Source: Lucifuga dentata
Taxonomy: Eukaryota; Chordata; Actinopteri; Ophidiiformes; Bythitidae
Direction: 5' to 3'
DNA length: 64,000 nt
NCBI GenBank assembly: GCA_014773175.1
Contig: VXCM01000784.1
Location: 1-64,000, forward strand
The notes under the pieces are model-generated. The model had not been told where the DNA came from. It searched no databases and saw nothing but the letters and a program-made list of their open reading frames with translations. Position numbers and translations under genes: made by a program. This document shows positions 1 through 11,566 of the stretch, piece by piece (position 1 is the first letter of the stretch; every line of letters starts with the position of its first letter).

Positions 1-62
1 GTTAGATGGAGGCAGATGATTCGCTGTGGTGACCCCTGAAGGGAAAGCCGAAAGGAAAAGAA
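1..62 (+). mobile_element. 3' end of an RTE-clade LINE (truncated by window edge)
   Basis: The frame starting at base 1 reads VRWRQMIRCGDP followed by a TGA stop at 37-39. The WRQMIRCGDP ending is the characteristic C-terminus of RTE-clade (BovB/Expander-type) reverse transcriptases, and the purine-rich stretch after the stop resembles the short 3' UTR of such elements. Only the last dozen codons lie in the window; the rest is upstream. The exact family within RTE is inferred. Confidence 0.7.
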
Positions 63-2054
63 GTGTGATATCTTCTCTGCATTTACAGTATATCACTTTC
101 ATAACTAGCTGCCCTCTCATTTTCTGCTTCTATCTCTGTCTCTTTTTTTTTTTTTTTTTTNTTTTTTTTTTTTTTTTTTGTCTCTGCCTGGAAAACAGAA
201 AACCTGCAGATAGACCTGTTTCCTCAGTCCTTTGTTCATCTTGAGGGCATACTGGGGCCATTTCTTAGGTGAACATCTTATTTTAACAATACATTGTCCT
301 TACCAAAAGTGGTTGGTGCTTGATGAATTTATGGTACTATTAAATATTGAACTAGGAACCTGAAGTGGCCCCCACACCTGCCCCCAGCTACACAGAGTTA
401 TGTACATTACATGTATGACATACTGTGCATTTGAAGGTGCCTTAGTTTTTTAAACTGTGTTTTCTTTTTGGAATAACAAAATAGAAGGTTTTGAACAAAA
501 TATGGCATGGCACTGTTTCTGCATAATGTACTTATTTATTGTTTTATTTCATACTTAATGATTTGCTGAAACTCATGACAACATGTTGATAAGGGGAGTT
601 CTGGTACTTATATTTTTCCAAGTGAAACTGGTTTTAATTGATATTTTGGTACTTTTTTGTGATGTGAAAACTGGTTCCTACGTATTAAAATCAAGTGAAC
701 ATGAATTCAAGCTGAACAAATCCTCCGTTTCCACAAAATGGAAAAAAAAAAAAAAATCAAGTGGCTTACTTTATACGTATGTATTTTATTTATTTTTATT
801 TCACACTATAAGCCATAAGCATTATTAATAAGAAATACAGACATATGGTGCATAATATAACTTATAACTTGAGACCACCTTCTCCTTATTGCCCATGATG
901 AAAAAGCTAAATGGGCTTCTCATAAAAATAAATGGGTTTTCACTTACATTTACAGCTACTTATAAACATCTCATTAAGAAACAATCAAATAGTTTTATAG
1001 AAAAGATAGCTTTTCTGTGCACCATAGGTCATTTATTAATGTTTTCTCTGTGCTTTCCCCTTTACAGAGGACAACACACCTCTGTATCAGAGCTGTATTT
1101 GTTTCCCTGTCATCACACTCACCAAGCAGAACAGAACTAACATTTTTTTTTATGAATATTAAGTCAAGCACAACTAGGAAAGTTAAATCTATCTTAGGCC
1201 TGAAACTATGAAATTAAAACCTAATGGACCCACCCCCACCCTACACACAGACACACACACACACATTGTATGATATTATACAATGATATATAGCTTCACC
1301 GTAACCAAGACACTTGTTGTCCCAATTTGACCACTATGTATAAAACCAGAGTTTACTGGTACTGTATCAGAGAAAAACAAACCACTCACACACAACTCTC
1401 TCCCTCTTTCTCATGCCTGTCAATGAGCAGCTGCCTGGAGGTTTGAATGCCACTTTCTAACTTTATGATGTAGTTAACTGTATTTTGATATTTGCTATTG
1501 AGCTGTTTAGCGCAACTCTATTTTCACCTCCAACTGCTGATTCAAAACTCACATCTCACACACATCATTTACTGTATTTTAATTCAACTTCAATTTTACT
1601 CCACATTTATCCCAGAATCACACGCCCCCACCTTTAAAAGCCCCATGGGGAAGCATACTTTGCTGTTTAAGAGCCATTGTTACACAAAACAACAGCAATG
1701 TGATGATGATGATGATGATTACACTAACATAATCAAATTGATTTTACAAACTGATTTTTATGACAAAAGCAAACTCCAGTGCATTAGCAATCTGACTGAA
1801 GTCTCATGCTAATTTCTGTGCTGTGACATTGAGACACCACATGTGGCTCATATGTAATATGTTGTGTTTCTGTGATCTGGTTCCATATCTACCTCCATCT
1901 GTCTTTGTTAAAGTGACATTGGAACTGCTTATCCCTTCATCACTGCTACCTTCATTTGTCTCAATTAGCCAGGACAGCTTTTGCTTTTCTCATGTCCAAT
2001 TCAATTAGGTAGTTTTGCAACATTGCGCACGTGTCTATGTCAAAGACAGTGAAT
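63..2054. other. Unassigned noncoding DNA
   Basis: No gene is recognisable. The stretch holds a poly(T) run of about 38 bases interrupted by a single N at 161, short A runs near 740, a short (CA)n near 1246-1264 and a (GAT)n run near 1699-1719. A good-looking splice acceptor ends near 1067, but no credible exon follows it. Confidence 0.6.
1431..1456 (+). repeat. 26-bp dispersed repeat, copy 1
   Basis: The 26 bases beginning CTGCCTGGAGG and ending CCACTTT recur identically at 5358-5383. Flanking sequence does not match, so this may be a short remnant of one interspersed repeat family. Confidence 0.6.
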
Positions 2055-2058
2055 GTCT

Positions 2059-2110
<52 letters not shown>
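2055..2110. repeat. (TG)n microsatellite
   Basis: More than 40 bases of nearly pure TG dinucleotide repeat. Confidence 0.95.
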
Positions 2111-2113
<3 letters not shown>

Positions 2114-2254
2114 TGTGTTTGGAAGGAAAGCAGAAAGGAGCAGTTCTTCACATCCTTTTCCCCCAGTTAACACAGTTAACACAGTATGCAACCACATTCC
2201 AAACACATTCACACCGACTCTCACTGACGCACAGAAACGCAAACACAAGTACAT

Positions 2255-2286
2255 GTGCGCGCGCACACACACACACACACACACAT
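2255..2286. repeat. (CG)n(CA)n microsatellite
   Basis: A short alternating GC stretch passes into (CA)n. Alternating purine-pyrimidine tracts of this kind can adopt Z-DNA. Confidence 0.85.
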
Positions 2287-2446
2287 ATGAGTCAACACCT
2301 TAATGCGTAGGATGATAAATGGTCCCAAGACCCAAGCACTCCAAAGACCAGTCCTCATTGTAACTTTCTTCTCATTACACTGCTCAGTATGTCTATGTAT
2401 TAGAGTGGGCATGTATTTGAGTGTTAGAAGAAGAGAGGGGGTGGGT

Positions 2447-2450
2447 GAGA

Positions 2451-2490
<40 letters not shown>
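2447..2490. repeat. (GA)n microsatellite
   Basis: GA dinucleotide repeat with one CA interruption. Confidence 0.95.
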
Positions 2491-3157
2491 TGGTTAACAC
2501 CTTCTCTCATGTCACCATCAGGTTGAGTCTCGATTAAACACACCATATGCTCTCTCACCAGCAGCACAACACATCGTCCAGTTTTAACACATCTCCAAAT
2601 CTTCTTTCTTTACATGATAAAAATGCTCCATTGAAGGTGTTATTCCCAAACCTTACTGAATTTCTTTGCAGTAACCACCAAAAGCTACACTTTTTTTTTC
2701 TTTTTAAAAATCCTGTTTTATGGTCTCTTGCAGTAATTAGTATGTGTTAAACTGTATTGACCTTTTATTCCAGAGTTGGCTATCTTTAGCAGAATTAGTG
2801 GTTGCTTGGGGTAACTGATAACATGGTTTAGCTCTCACTCTTGATCCAGTGTGTGTTAGCCATCTGCTGTTACCACTTTCATTGACACTTATATGCATTT
2901 CAATAGTTTGATCAACAATGATGGGGGATATCTGTATGGCTTTTGAAATTCAGGCATAGATGTCTACAGGGTCATCCACGAATCCATTGCTTGTGGCGGC
3001 TGTAAACAGACAAAGACCTAAGCATTAAAACTTCACCAATGGGAAGTGAGTGGATAGATTTTCTAAGCAACAGTTCACAAGTATTCCCCAGTTATATGTA
3101 TAATGTTGGCAAAGGACTCAAGGTTACATTCTGTTATAGTCATGAAGTCATGGATGA
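2491..3157. other. Unassigned noncoding DNA
   Basis: Unique AT-rich sequence; no gene, RNA or repeat recognised. Confidence 0.5.
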
Positions 3158-3436
3158 GTAGAAAAGGAGCCAGAGCTGAGGTGGTTTGGGCATCTGATCA
3201 GAATGCCTTCTAAATGCTTCCCTGGAGAGGTATTCCAGGCAGGATCATGGGACAAACCCATAAAACGCAGGAGGGACTATATATTGCATCTGGCCTGTGA
3301 ATGCCTCAGGATCCCCCAGAAAGAGCTGGAGGGCATAGCTAGGAAGAGGGACATGTGGCCTACTTTGCTTAACCTGTTTCCTCTACCACCAGGGTGTGGG
3401 AAATGGATGGATGGATGGATGGATGGGCGGATTTAA
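3158..3436 (+). mobile_element. 5'-truncated LINE 3' end, Rex3-like, with GATG tail
   Basis: After an in-frame stop at 3155-3157 the frame is open to 3436. It reads EPELRWFGHLIRMP, then a GEVFQ block, a basic RRRDY block, LACECLRIPQKELEGIARK and a proline-rich end. This matches the C-terminal region of teleost non-LTR retrotransposons (W-F-G-H-x-x-R-M-P, R-x-x-W/R-x-D-Y, then GIPxEELE-like). The coding end runs straight into tandem GGAT/GATG repeats at about 3404-3428. A very short 3' UTR made of GATG repeats is the published hallmark of Rex3 (RTE clade), so Rex3 is the best guess. The usual stop before the tail appears lost and translation reads into the repeat. This is a dead fragment without reverse-transcriptase or endonuclease domains. 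Confidence 0.85.
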
Positions 3437-3712
3437 GAGTGTCGTGCTTATTCGGAAGCTTTGAGTCTCTTGTAAATTACCAATTGTTAGACACATTCTG
3501 GCACATGGTAGTACTTTTCTCTGTCTGTCACCTATGTTTATTCTTTCTTTAGCTTTCCATCCTTCTTTTTTTCCTCTTCTCACTAGTCGTGGGGGGGCAG
3601 TGTTCCCTTTTATTATGTGGGCCCTCCTCCTTGATTCACTCCCTAGAAGTTACCATGGAAACTACAAGACACTACATCACCTCAAGAAGAAGTTTATCAG
3701 AGTGCTTGGTGC

Positions 3713-3752
<40 letters not shown>
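3713..3752. repeat. (TG)n microsatellite
   Basis: About 40 bases of TG repeat. Confidence 0.95.
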
Positions 3753-3882
3753 AAGTTTCTCAGAATGCTTGTCTCTGTGTGCGTGTGTGCAGGTGCAGCA
3801 CTCTATCAAAACGCTGATGCCTGTTTTCAGTTTTACTGACACTGAACTGCATAAATACAGGGAGGTTTCCCACTCAAACTGG

Positions 3883-3929
3883 AACACACACACACACGCA
3901 CACACACACGCACACACACACACACACAT

Positions 3930-3968
<39 letters not shown>
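3883..3968. repeat. (CA)n microsatellite
   Basis: About 85 bases of CA repeat with CG and TG interruptions. Confidence 0.95.
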
Positions 3969-3969
<1 letters not shown>

Positions 3970-4729
3970 GGTTAATGTTACTTATTACTGCCAAGATGCT
4001 GAGTAACAATTAAATCGTAAAGCAGGGGGATAGGGATTATGAATGGTATGGGAGGTAATAGTGACAAAGAAAAAGACAGGACTATCCTAGAACTGGAAAT
4101 AGTTACCATGGTAACAGTAGTATAGTAGAGATAGTTTTAGGAAAACCTGTTTTGTGTCATTATCATAGGTCAGAGAAAAGATAGGATTTCCTCATGTAGA
4201 GTCACTATCAAACAATCAGAAAAAAAAAATCAGAACATGCACACAAACATACATTCATAAACAAACTGGTGGATAACTGTTTTACTCCTTAAATTGATGA
4301 AGAGTTTGCAAAAAATAGATCAGGAAATGATACAGCAAGAAATCCTTCCAACTTACTCTCTTCATCGGAGAAGAAAACTGAGGACACACACTATAGCATT
4401 TACTACAACTTTTGTAGCTCACTGTGAAGTAAAAACACTCATAATAGCCCCTTTCACACATGCAACCCATTCTGTTAATTGGCTGGTAATTCAATGCTTC
4501 AGCCTCATATTTGAAAAGGACCCCAACTCATTGTCCATAAAAATAGCTCTGGCAATTTTACTAGGTAACATTTCCATACCAATTCCTTCACAGCACAACT
4601 GTGAATAAATGCAGTCCCACTGCCAGCAAAGGAATGCACTAGATTACAGTGCTCTGATGTTAGACGTTTATATACACAGTGTGAGGACCAATCACGAGAG
4701 ACTAGGAAGTGACACATTAAATTCTGAGA
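3969..4729. other. Unassigned noncoding DNA
   Basis: No gene recognised. Bases near 4448 (CCCCTTTCACACATGCAACC) resemble terminal sequences of some fish DNA transposons, but no inverted partner was found. Confidence 0.4.
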
Positions 4730-4731
4730 CT

Positions 4732-4821
4732 ATGAATGATAAAATGGCTGGAAATTGGTCTAATGCAGAAATTGCAGAGCTGCTCTCCAGCCATGCCAAA
4801 GACAAGTTAAGCAACAGCTGA
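4732..4821 (+). pseudogene. Possible Myb/SANT-like DNA-binding domain fragment
   Basis: The frame ending in the TGA at 4819-4821 contains MAGNWSNAEIAELLSSHAK. The W-x(3)-E-x(3)-LL spacing resembles the first helix of the Myb/SANT-like domains found in PIF/Harbinger accessory proteins and in related fish transposon-derived proteins. Only one helix is visible; the second and third tryptophan-bearing helices are missing. The match is short and could be chance. If real, it is a transposon relic rather than a host gene. Confidence 0.25.
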
Positions 4822-5002
4822 AGAGATGGCGCTGCCTCAGCATGTTGCTTGCCATGTTGTTGTAAACAATCTCTCATCTCGTGTATTATACTCTATGTAA
4901 TCTGCTTGGTGGATGCTAAAATTGTGTGAGAATTGTGTTTCTGTCCATAAGGGTCCTGGCATGTTTGAACAGAGCCTTTACAGCACTTTGCTTTACTTCA
5001 TG

Positions 5003-5020
5003 TAGGCCCCCTAGTGGTGT
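5003..5020 (-). promoter_or_regulatory. CTCF-like motif
   Basis: The minus strand reads CACCACTAGGGGGCC, matching the vertebrate CTCF core CCASYAGRKGGC. Such sites are often carried by repeats, and binding is not shown. Confidence 0.4.
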
Positions 5021-5357
5021 CCAGCATTCACGCCAGCATCCACTTCCTGCCCACATACCAGACAATGTAATCAATAAAGAAAACCATCATTCAATTGTCA
5101 AAACCCCAGCCCCAAAATGATCAACACCACTCAAAAACAAATGTGAAAAGCCACAATTTAACATGTAAAAATTGTCTGAACATTTTTTTCACCACTTCAA
5201 ATTCAAACGAACTTAAACAAAATTCTTTCAAACGACCTATCACTTGCACCAGTAGGTGGCTGTTAAAGCCCCTTTCAAGCCAGTGGAACACGCCAACAAG
5301 CATCCACATGACATGCCAGCCAAGGTCATGGCAGTCATTTAAATTCCCTGGGTCCAA

Positions 5358-5383
5358 CTGCCTGGAGGTTTGAATGCCACTTT
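5358..5383 (+). repeat. 26-bp dispersed repeat, copy 2
   Basis: Identical to 1431-1456. It sits in a stretch (5250-5460) that may be an unclassified interspersed repeat, also carrying an AGTAGGTGGC motif common in fish repeats. Confidence 0.55.
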
Positions 5384-5478
5384 GAAGCCAAGTTGAAATG
5401 TTTTGTTTGCACATTTTAGCCATTTTGGATAGGTTTGGATATGTGTGGCACACACACGGATGAAAAAGGTATCTGTTA

Positions 5479-5512
5479 CTAAATGACTTATAAAACTTTA
5501 TAAGTCATTTAG
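5479..5512. repeat. Perfect hairpin, 16-bp arms, 2-base loop
   Basis: Arms CTAAATGACTTATAAA and its exact complement are separated only by AC. The arms are AT-rich. No coding context or poly(U) tract suggests a terminator. Confidence 0.9.
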
Positions 5513-5933
5513 GGCTTTTAGCTATCAAGCTCAAATTTTGTACACTTGTAGATAAGAAGTGTGGGAACCAGAAAATGTAAAATTCAAAGAGTTGTATTAA
5601 TCAGATTCAAATAAATTATATTAAAAAAAAAATAAGCTTGCTTTTTTAAAATTGATTTTTCTGCCTTGCATTTTTATTCAAATTAATAAATTCAGTGATC
5701 CAAGGTTTTAAGTTTAAAGGTACAAGTGTCTTCTTTAATTTTCTCTATTTATTATGTTTCTATAATGCACATATGTAGACTTATAAGCATAAAAACAAGT
5801 ACATACAGACGAAAATGGCCTATGACTGCAGAAAGAATCTTAGGAAACCTGTTTGACTGGCCAAAAGCACCACTTTAACAGAAAGGTGATACCAGCAAGT
5901 TTAACAGATGCCATGTCTGAAAGGGCTAATGAT

Positions 5934-5960
5934 TGTGTGTGTGTGTGTGTGTGTGTGTGT
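5934..5960. repeat. (TG)n microsatellite
   Basis: About 26 bases of TG repeat. Confidence 0.9.
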
Positions 5961-6154
5961 TATGTGGCTCCACTGATTGCAATGAGAATGGTATGACTGT
6001 GCAGATCTAAGTTCAGATCAGTGAAGGCACTGCCCCTTTTTAAGTGCTATGGAGCGTAGGATTAAATGCAGACTCTGGATCAACTGGTATGACTCATGGT
6101 GTGCCGTGGGCTCTGTGCTGGGTCAATGAGGCAAAGTGGGCAATGATTATGAGC

Positions 6155-6234
6155 AAAACACACAAACACACACACACAGACACACACACACACACACATA
6201 CACAACAACACTCAGTCTCTCTCTCTCTCTCTCT
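6155..6234. repeat. Compound (CA)n ... (CT)n microsatellite
   Basis: An interrupted CA repeat is followed after a short spacer by (CT)n. Confidence 0.9.
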
Positions 6235-6458
6235 GCAAAACCATGCTTCTACTGCTTTTAGTTATCATAGAAAAATCTGTTCCCACTTATAATTATGACT
6301 TCTAGTGGCCCTTCATGTGCAAGCAACTCATACAATATTTCCAACAGCCCATGAATATTTAAAACTGTAAAAAATAAAGCCAAGCAGGAAAAGAGCCCCA
6401 GTGGTTATTTTCTGGAGTGGTACTGTAGGTCTGTCCCATAAAACAATCAAGTTGCTAT

Positions 6459-6790
6459 CAAACAATCAATCAATCAATCAATTTTATTTAAAGTGCAAAA
6501 TCACCATGCATCATGGTCCCGATACACTTTACAGTTAAAAGAAACACTGAACAAAACAAAACATGCAACAATAAAATAATAAAACACTAAAGCCCCGGCA
6601 TTAGAACAATTACAGTAAAAACAGGAACATTAAAAAGATCAATAGCAAAGTTACAGTAAAAACAAGGACATTAAAAAGAGCAAAGTTAAAAGGATGCTTG
6701 AAAGGGTGATATTCTAAGGTAGGCTGTAGTGTAATGAATAGAGGTGGGTTTTCAATCTATCTCAATGAAATAGAACCAAGTGATAAAATA
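6459..6790. mobile_element. Degenerate interspersed repeat with (AATC)n end
   Basis: It begins with AATC repeats followed by ATTTTATTTA, the well-known end of a common teleost interspersed repeat, probably a non-LTR retrotransposon tail. Downstream lies a GTGGGTTTTCAA motif also seen in that family. Bases 6611-6690 hold two imperfect tandem copies of a unit of about 40 bases starting TTACAGTAAAAACA. Family assignment is from memory of consensus patterns. Confidence 0.5.
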
Positions 6791-6799
6791 TAAGGAAGA

Positions 6800-8170
6800 A
6801 GACAAGAAAAGATTGTCTGGGTGCAGAGGAATATATATTTATGTTGTTTTTTGTTTTTTGTTTTTTTTTACAGATGACATTTACAACATAATTCAACGTA
6901 ATAACAATGTTCGTTTAAGAGAAAAATACATTCCTGGAACATGTACCTGAAACGTCCCAAGTTAATGTGACAGTGTTTGATTGCTGCAGATTTGATGGTG
7001 TAGAAAGCCAAAGACTGTTTTAAATAACTTTGAAACATTATAATACAACACTGTTACCATAGTAATGCAGCGACTTTGCGTGTCTAAGTCTCCCACACTA
7101 GACCCTCAGGTTGACTCATACACAATCACAAAATTACTTGTGCGCGTACATAGGAGTTGAAGCCCTGGTGAGCAGTGAGTGAAACACGCAAAAATACTGA
7201 GCATGGGCTGATTGACCTCAAGGAATGAGCGAGTAGTGGCCACTTGGCTTAGGAAGAATGAGATTACATGGTGCAGTGTGTGTAAGAGAGAATGTGAATG
7301 TGATAGAATGTGTGACAACAGCTATGCTATGATTCTGACTGCAGCCAATTTCACAAGAAAATTTGTGAATTGGGCTATTTATGATGGTCCCCTTGGAGAT
7401 ATTATTACAAGGCAAAAAAATACTGTATGAAATGGATTCGAGTGAGTCATGCTGTCAGTCCCCTTGATCTGATTTGTTGATTTGACCAATTCAGAGTTCA
7501 TATCCTGAGGCAGATATTTCATTCTGTAACAAGGTATCTAATGTAGGATGAAAAATGTGCTGCTCAAATGAATCCTGGTACATGTAAGATAATGAAAGGA
7601 GAATTTAAGCCCTCAAAAATAAAGACTGCTTCCAATCCTGTGTTAGTAGTGAGTATATAGGAAATGCCACAAACAACATGACAACAGCAAGACCACCAGG
7701 TGCACACCGTAGCAAAGACACCATCTCTATCACCACTAGACAACAAACATTTTGTAGCATGTTTCCCTTAACTGTGTACAAAACTTTTTAAAATAGTGAG
7801 CTCAGAAAGCACGTTATTGCCTCAGATAAACACAAGGTAAGTTACTGTGGAGTATCTTGCTATAGCGGCATACTACAAGCACTATATGTCAAGAATACTC
7901 AGACCACTAAATGTTTATGTGATCTGAAACAAGTCATTTGCAGCAGCAACACTGAAGCCCAAGAGATGATTATGCTGTTTATGATTGTGAATATGAGCTG
8001 AATGTCAAGTTATCTCAGAAATGGAAATGCATGATATGATGAGCTGCATTATTACCTTAATTCAAGGGGAGTTATCTATACTACTGCTAAAGCAATCAGC
8101 GAGCACAATGAGTTTTAGCATAAAATTATTGTAATTGCCAAAACATATACCAATTTGCAGAGACAGCTTG
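6800..8170. other. Unassigned noncoding DNA
   Basis: No gene recognised. A weak splice-like pair flanks 7797-7835 (AG before, GTAAGT after), but the segment is only about 39 bases and its acceptor is poor. Confidence 0.45.
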
Positions 8171-8192
8171 AAAAAAAAAAAAAAAAAAAAAA
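8171..8192. repeat. Poly(A) tract
   Basis: 22 consecutive A. Confidence 0.9.
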
Positions 8193-8748
8193 GCTCAGCT
8201 AGAGAAATGTAGTGGTTTAGTGAGAACTAATTCAATGAATTGCACCAAAAACAAATGGGAATGTCCATTCTACAACCTAATTTAAAGTCACATGTAGCAA
8301 TACCATCATCCTCATCATCAGTATATGCCAAACATACAGAGGTACTGAACCACAAACTCACAATGATGATGCTCAGTAATTTAATATGAATTTAAAGCTT
8401 GCCACATGTTGAGAGCATACTCATCTTGGGTGACATGAAGCAGTGGGGATGTTTGGCATCCTCAGTAGATTCTACATATCAACATGTGTGATGAATACTG
8501 TAAGGCTAATGAGATGGCGGTGCTGTAGACTGAAACTGTAAGATGGAGAACATGAAAACATGAAAACACATTAAAACTGTTGTTTCCCATTTTAAGTGGG
8601 TGTATCATTGATGGACTGTCCCTTGTAAAACTTCTCCCCTATGAAGTGCAGGGCTCCAGAGCTCAAGATCTCATCTGTCTGGTTATAGTCTTGTAAAGCC
8701 AAATTGAGCTTTCCAAGAAGACTCAGTAAATCTTGATTGATAAATGTT

Positions 8749-8780
8749 TATATATATATATATATATTTTTTTTTTTTAT
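8749..8780. repeat. (TA)n followed by poly(T)
   Basis: About nine TA units and then a T run. Confidence 0.9.
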
Positions 8781-8971
8781 AAAATATGGAAACATCTAGA
8801 TCAAGCTTAGGTTGCAAAACTGTTCTCTGGAAATGTCCTACTGATAAACGATCTGACATTTACACTTCAGATATAAAGTATAATACTTGACATTTGTAAG
8901 GTCATATTTTTAGTTCAGGGGAGAATCCCTGTGAGCTGCATTCCAAAGTCAGATGTGTAAGTCTCTGTGAG

Positions 8972-9002
8972 ACACACACGCACACGCACACGCACGCACA
9001 CG

Positions 9003-9053
<51 letters not shown>
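8972..9053. repeat. (CA)n microsatellite with CG interruptions
   Basis: About 80 bases of CA repeat with several CGCA variants at the 5' side. Confidence 0.95.
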
Positions 9054-9055
<2 letters not shown>

Positions 9056-9205
9056 TTTATGTGTCAGTTAATCAGTATGATCCCTAGCACCAGGCTTTGA
9101 AATGTGATCAAGATACCCAATCTTGTGCCCATCTTTACTGCTATCCTTCCTACTCCTTCATCTCATCTCTGCTTCTCTCCAGCTTTAACTCCACTCATTT
9201 TCTCT

Positions 9206-9244
9206 TTTTTTTTTTTTTTTTTTTTNTTTTTTTTTTTTTTTTTT
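9206..9244. other. Poly(T) tract with single-N assembly gap
   Basis: T runs on both sides of the N at 9226. The true tract length is unknown. Confidence 0.9.
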
Positions 9245-9649
9245 GGCTTTGGGAGAGAAACAATTATAGGTAATTTTCACCCTGGAAGGTATTTTCTATT
9301 GGGTAGAAGAGTATGTAGATCTGTGCATATTAAGTCTAGCTGTGTGTTAATGCCATAGATGCTGTTCATAGCTAATTTCAGCCAGCTTATTTTAAATATT
9401 TTTAGTCACAAACAGCTTACAAACAGCTTATAAAGTTGGAAAGCAGGTATGCTGCAGCTATGTATGTAGGTGGGATGATCTGATCCAGATGGTTAAGTAA
9501 GCAAGCAAACTCTATAGCAGTTTTCACACACTGTTATACTAAGACTAAATCAAGAAAATAGGTCACTAATCCACACAAATGCTGTAGTATAAGACACACT
9601 AGACCAACAGCAAGATAACTCAGAATAAAAATAATATTTTAAAAGATGC

Positions 9650-10160
9650 AGCAGTTATTCAGTTGACCTTACAATGTTGAGAAGTTGTTCCATAGTGCTA
9701 CAACGGTACAAGTGCAGCAGCTTTTATTCTGAGCTTGGACTACAGAACTTTTAAAACTCTCTTCCCCTCAGATCTGTAGAGTCTTGGTCCAGAATAATGG
9801 GTTTCTTTATCTAAAATATATGAGAATGCCAAACAGTGAAGTCATTTAAACAGATCTTATACTGAATTCTAAAACAGGCGGGCAGCATGTAATGCTGCCA
9901 GCATTGGAGAGAAAATGCTCTCTTTGTTTAAAGTTGGCCATAAGCTGCAGATGTGCAGCTGCTGAACTATTAAGACATACAAATATAGAATTGGAGCAGG
10001 TGGAGATCAAAGCATGGATAATTTGTTCAACTGTGTGTTTTGGCAACATTTTTGGTAATATTTCTGAGTTGAAAAAAGCAGGATTGTTGGGGACTGCTAA
10101 TGTGCTGATTGAAAGTCTGGTGTGGATCAAAACCAACTTCCTTGCAGAGAATTTTAGTTG
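9650..10160 (+). mobile_element. Degenerate teleost interspersed repeat, probably LINE-derived
   Basis: The order of motifs is: TTTTATTCTGAGCTTGGACT, a TAGAGTCTTGGTCC segment, an AAACAGGCGGGCAGC segment, a GCTGCTGAACTATT segment and AAAGCATGGATAATTTGTTC. This follows a common teleost repeat in which 'gaagccagtg', 'gctgcattttgaact' and 'agcatggatt' blocks occur in the same order. It is heavily mutated, and open frames on either strand here are incidental. The family name is uncertain. Confidence 0.5.
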
Positions 10161-10741
10161 AAGTGTCAGAGGTCAGACATCAACGGCAATACTGTTTGAA
10201 ATTTTCAAGGAGTATAATAGTATTTTACATGTTAGAGACTATTAATTACAAATTGTGTAAACATTACATTATTGTAAGTAAAAATAATAATGATGTATTG
10301 CACTACTGTGGGTGGGGCCATGTTTACTTTTATGGCGCCTAATCTGTATCAATTTGAAATTATGAATTCTGTTTTTACCTCTCTTTACTATATTTGAATG
10401 GATTAAACAATTGATGGTGCCTCCATTTAATGAGGAAAAAAACAGGAAATCCTGTATATATTTCCTATCAGGATGCAAATAACTAATAATACTAATAATC
10501 TACAGCCAATTTAAATAATCAAACTGACCTAAAACACTCAATTCTTGCACAAACATACTTTAAATTCAAATGAACTTCTTTTAGTTGTCAAATTGAAACA
10601 AACACAAATATTTTTACAAGATACTAAATTAAAATACAAAAAGCTTAATATTGTCTATTTTCTTCTCGCCTAAGATATTTCCCAAATTCCAAATTCACAT
10701 GATAAGGAAACTAGATTTCAAATACTGGGCCACCAGTTTTA

Positions 10742-10759
10742 TGCACGCACGCACACACA

Positions 10760-10817
<58 letters not shown>
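10742..10817. repeat. (CA)n microsatellite abutting assembly gap
   Basis: About 75 bases of CA repeat, ending at the N run. Confidence 0.95.
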
Positions 10818-11269
10818 NNNNNNNNNNNNNNNNNNNNNNNNNNNNNNNNNNNNNNNNNNNNNNNNNNNNNNNNNNNNNNNNNNNNNNNNNNNNNNNNNNN
10901 NNNNNNNNNNNNNNNNNNNNNNNNNNNNNNNNNNNNNNNNNNNNNNNNNNNNNNNNNNNNNNNNNNNNNNNNNNNNNNNNNNNNNNNNNNNNNNNNNNNN
11001 NNNNNNNNNNNNNNNNNNNNNNNNNNNNNNNNNNNNNNNNNNNNNNNNNNNNNNNNNNNNNNNNNNNNNNNNNNNNNNNNNNNNNNNNNNNNNNNNNNNN
11101 NNNNNNNNNNNNNNNNNNNNNNNNNNNNNNNNNNNNNNNNNNNNNNNNNNNNNNNNNNNNNNNNNNNNNNNNNNNNNNNNNNNNNNNNNNNNNNNNNNNN
11201 NNNNNNNNNNNNNNNNNNNNNNNNNNNNNNNNNNNNNNNNNNNNNNNNNNNNNNNNNNNNNNNNNNNNN
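10818..11269. other. Assembly gap (452 N)
   Basis: A run of N between a (CA)n tract and a poly(T) tract. The missing sequence is probably repetitive. Open frames drawn across it are meaningless. Confidence 0.98.
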
Positions 11270-11546
11270 TTTTTTTTTTTTTGACTCGCTTAACCAAGGC
11301 AATTGGAACATAATTTGTGTGTCTAGCTTATGATCTTAGTTCTATTTTAATGAAATCATAACCTCATCAGGGACTTCCTGACGCAGAGGAAATAAAAAAG
11401 GAAATGAACGAACATGTGCTCCTTTTTTCAGCAATTCTGTTTTTTTTTGTGTCTTTCTTCAACAAAGGAAAAGATTAATGCAGATTAATATGAAAGACTA
11501 ATATGTGTATGGATGTTTATGTACATAATCACCTACATGTCCCTGT

Positions 11547-11566
11547 ATGTGTGTGTGTGTGTGTGC
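11547..11566. repeat. (TG)n microsatellite
   Basis: Short TG repeat. Confidence 0.85.

Noticed and set aside
1009..1140. Exon after the strong acceptor ending near 1067
   Set aside because: No donor follows, and the open frame runs into a T run and stop after about 30 codons without protein-like features.
1961..2412. Open frames encoding CVCVCV, HTHTHT, LSLSLS or RERERE runs, here and at about thirty other sites
   Set aside because: They are translations of dinucleotide microsatellites, not proteins.
5479..5512. Rho-independent terminator
   Set aside because: Vertebrate context, AT-only stem and no adjacent gene.
10651..11313. Open frames of 190-220 codons across the N run
   Set aside because: Most codons are N; the frames exist only because stops cannot be called in the gap.
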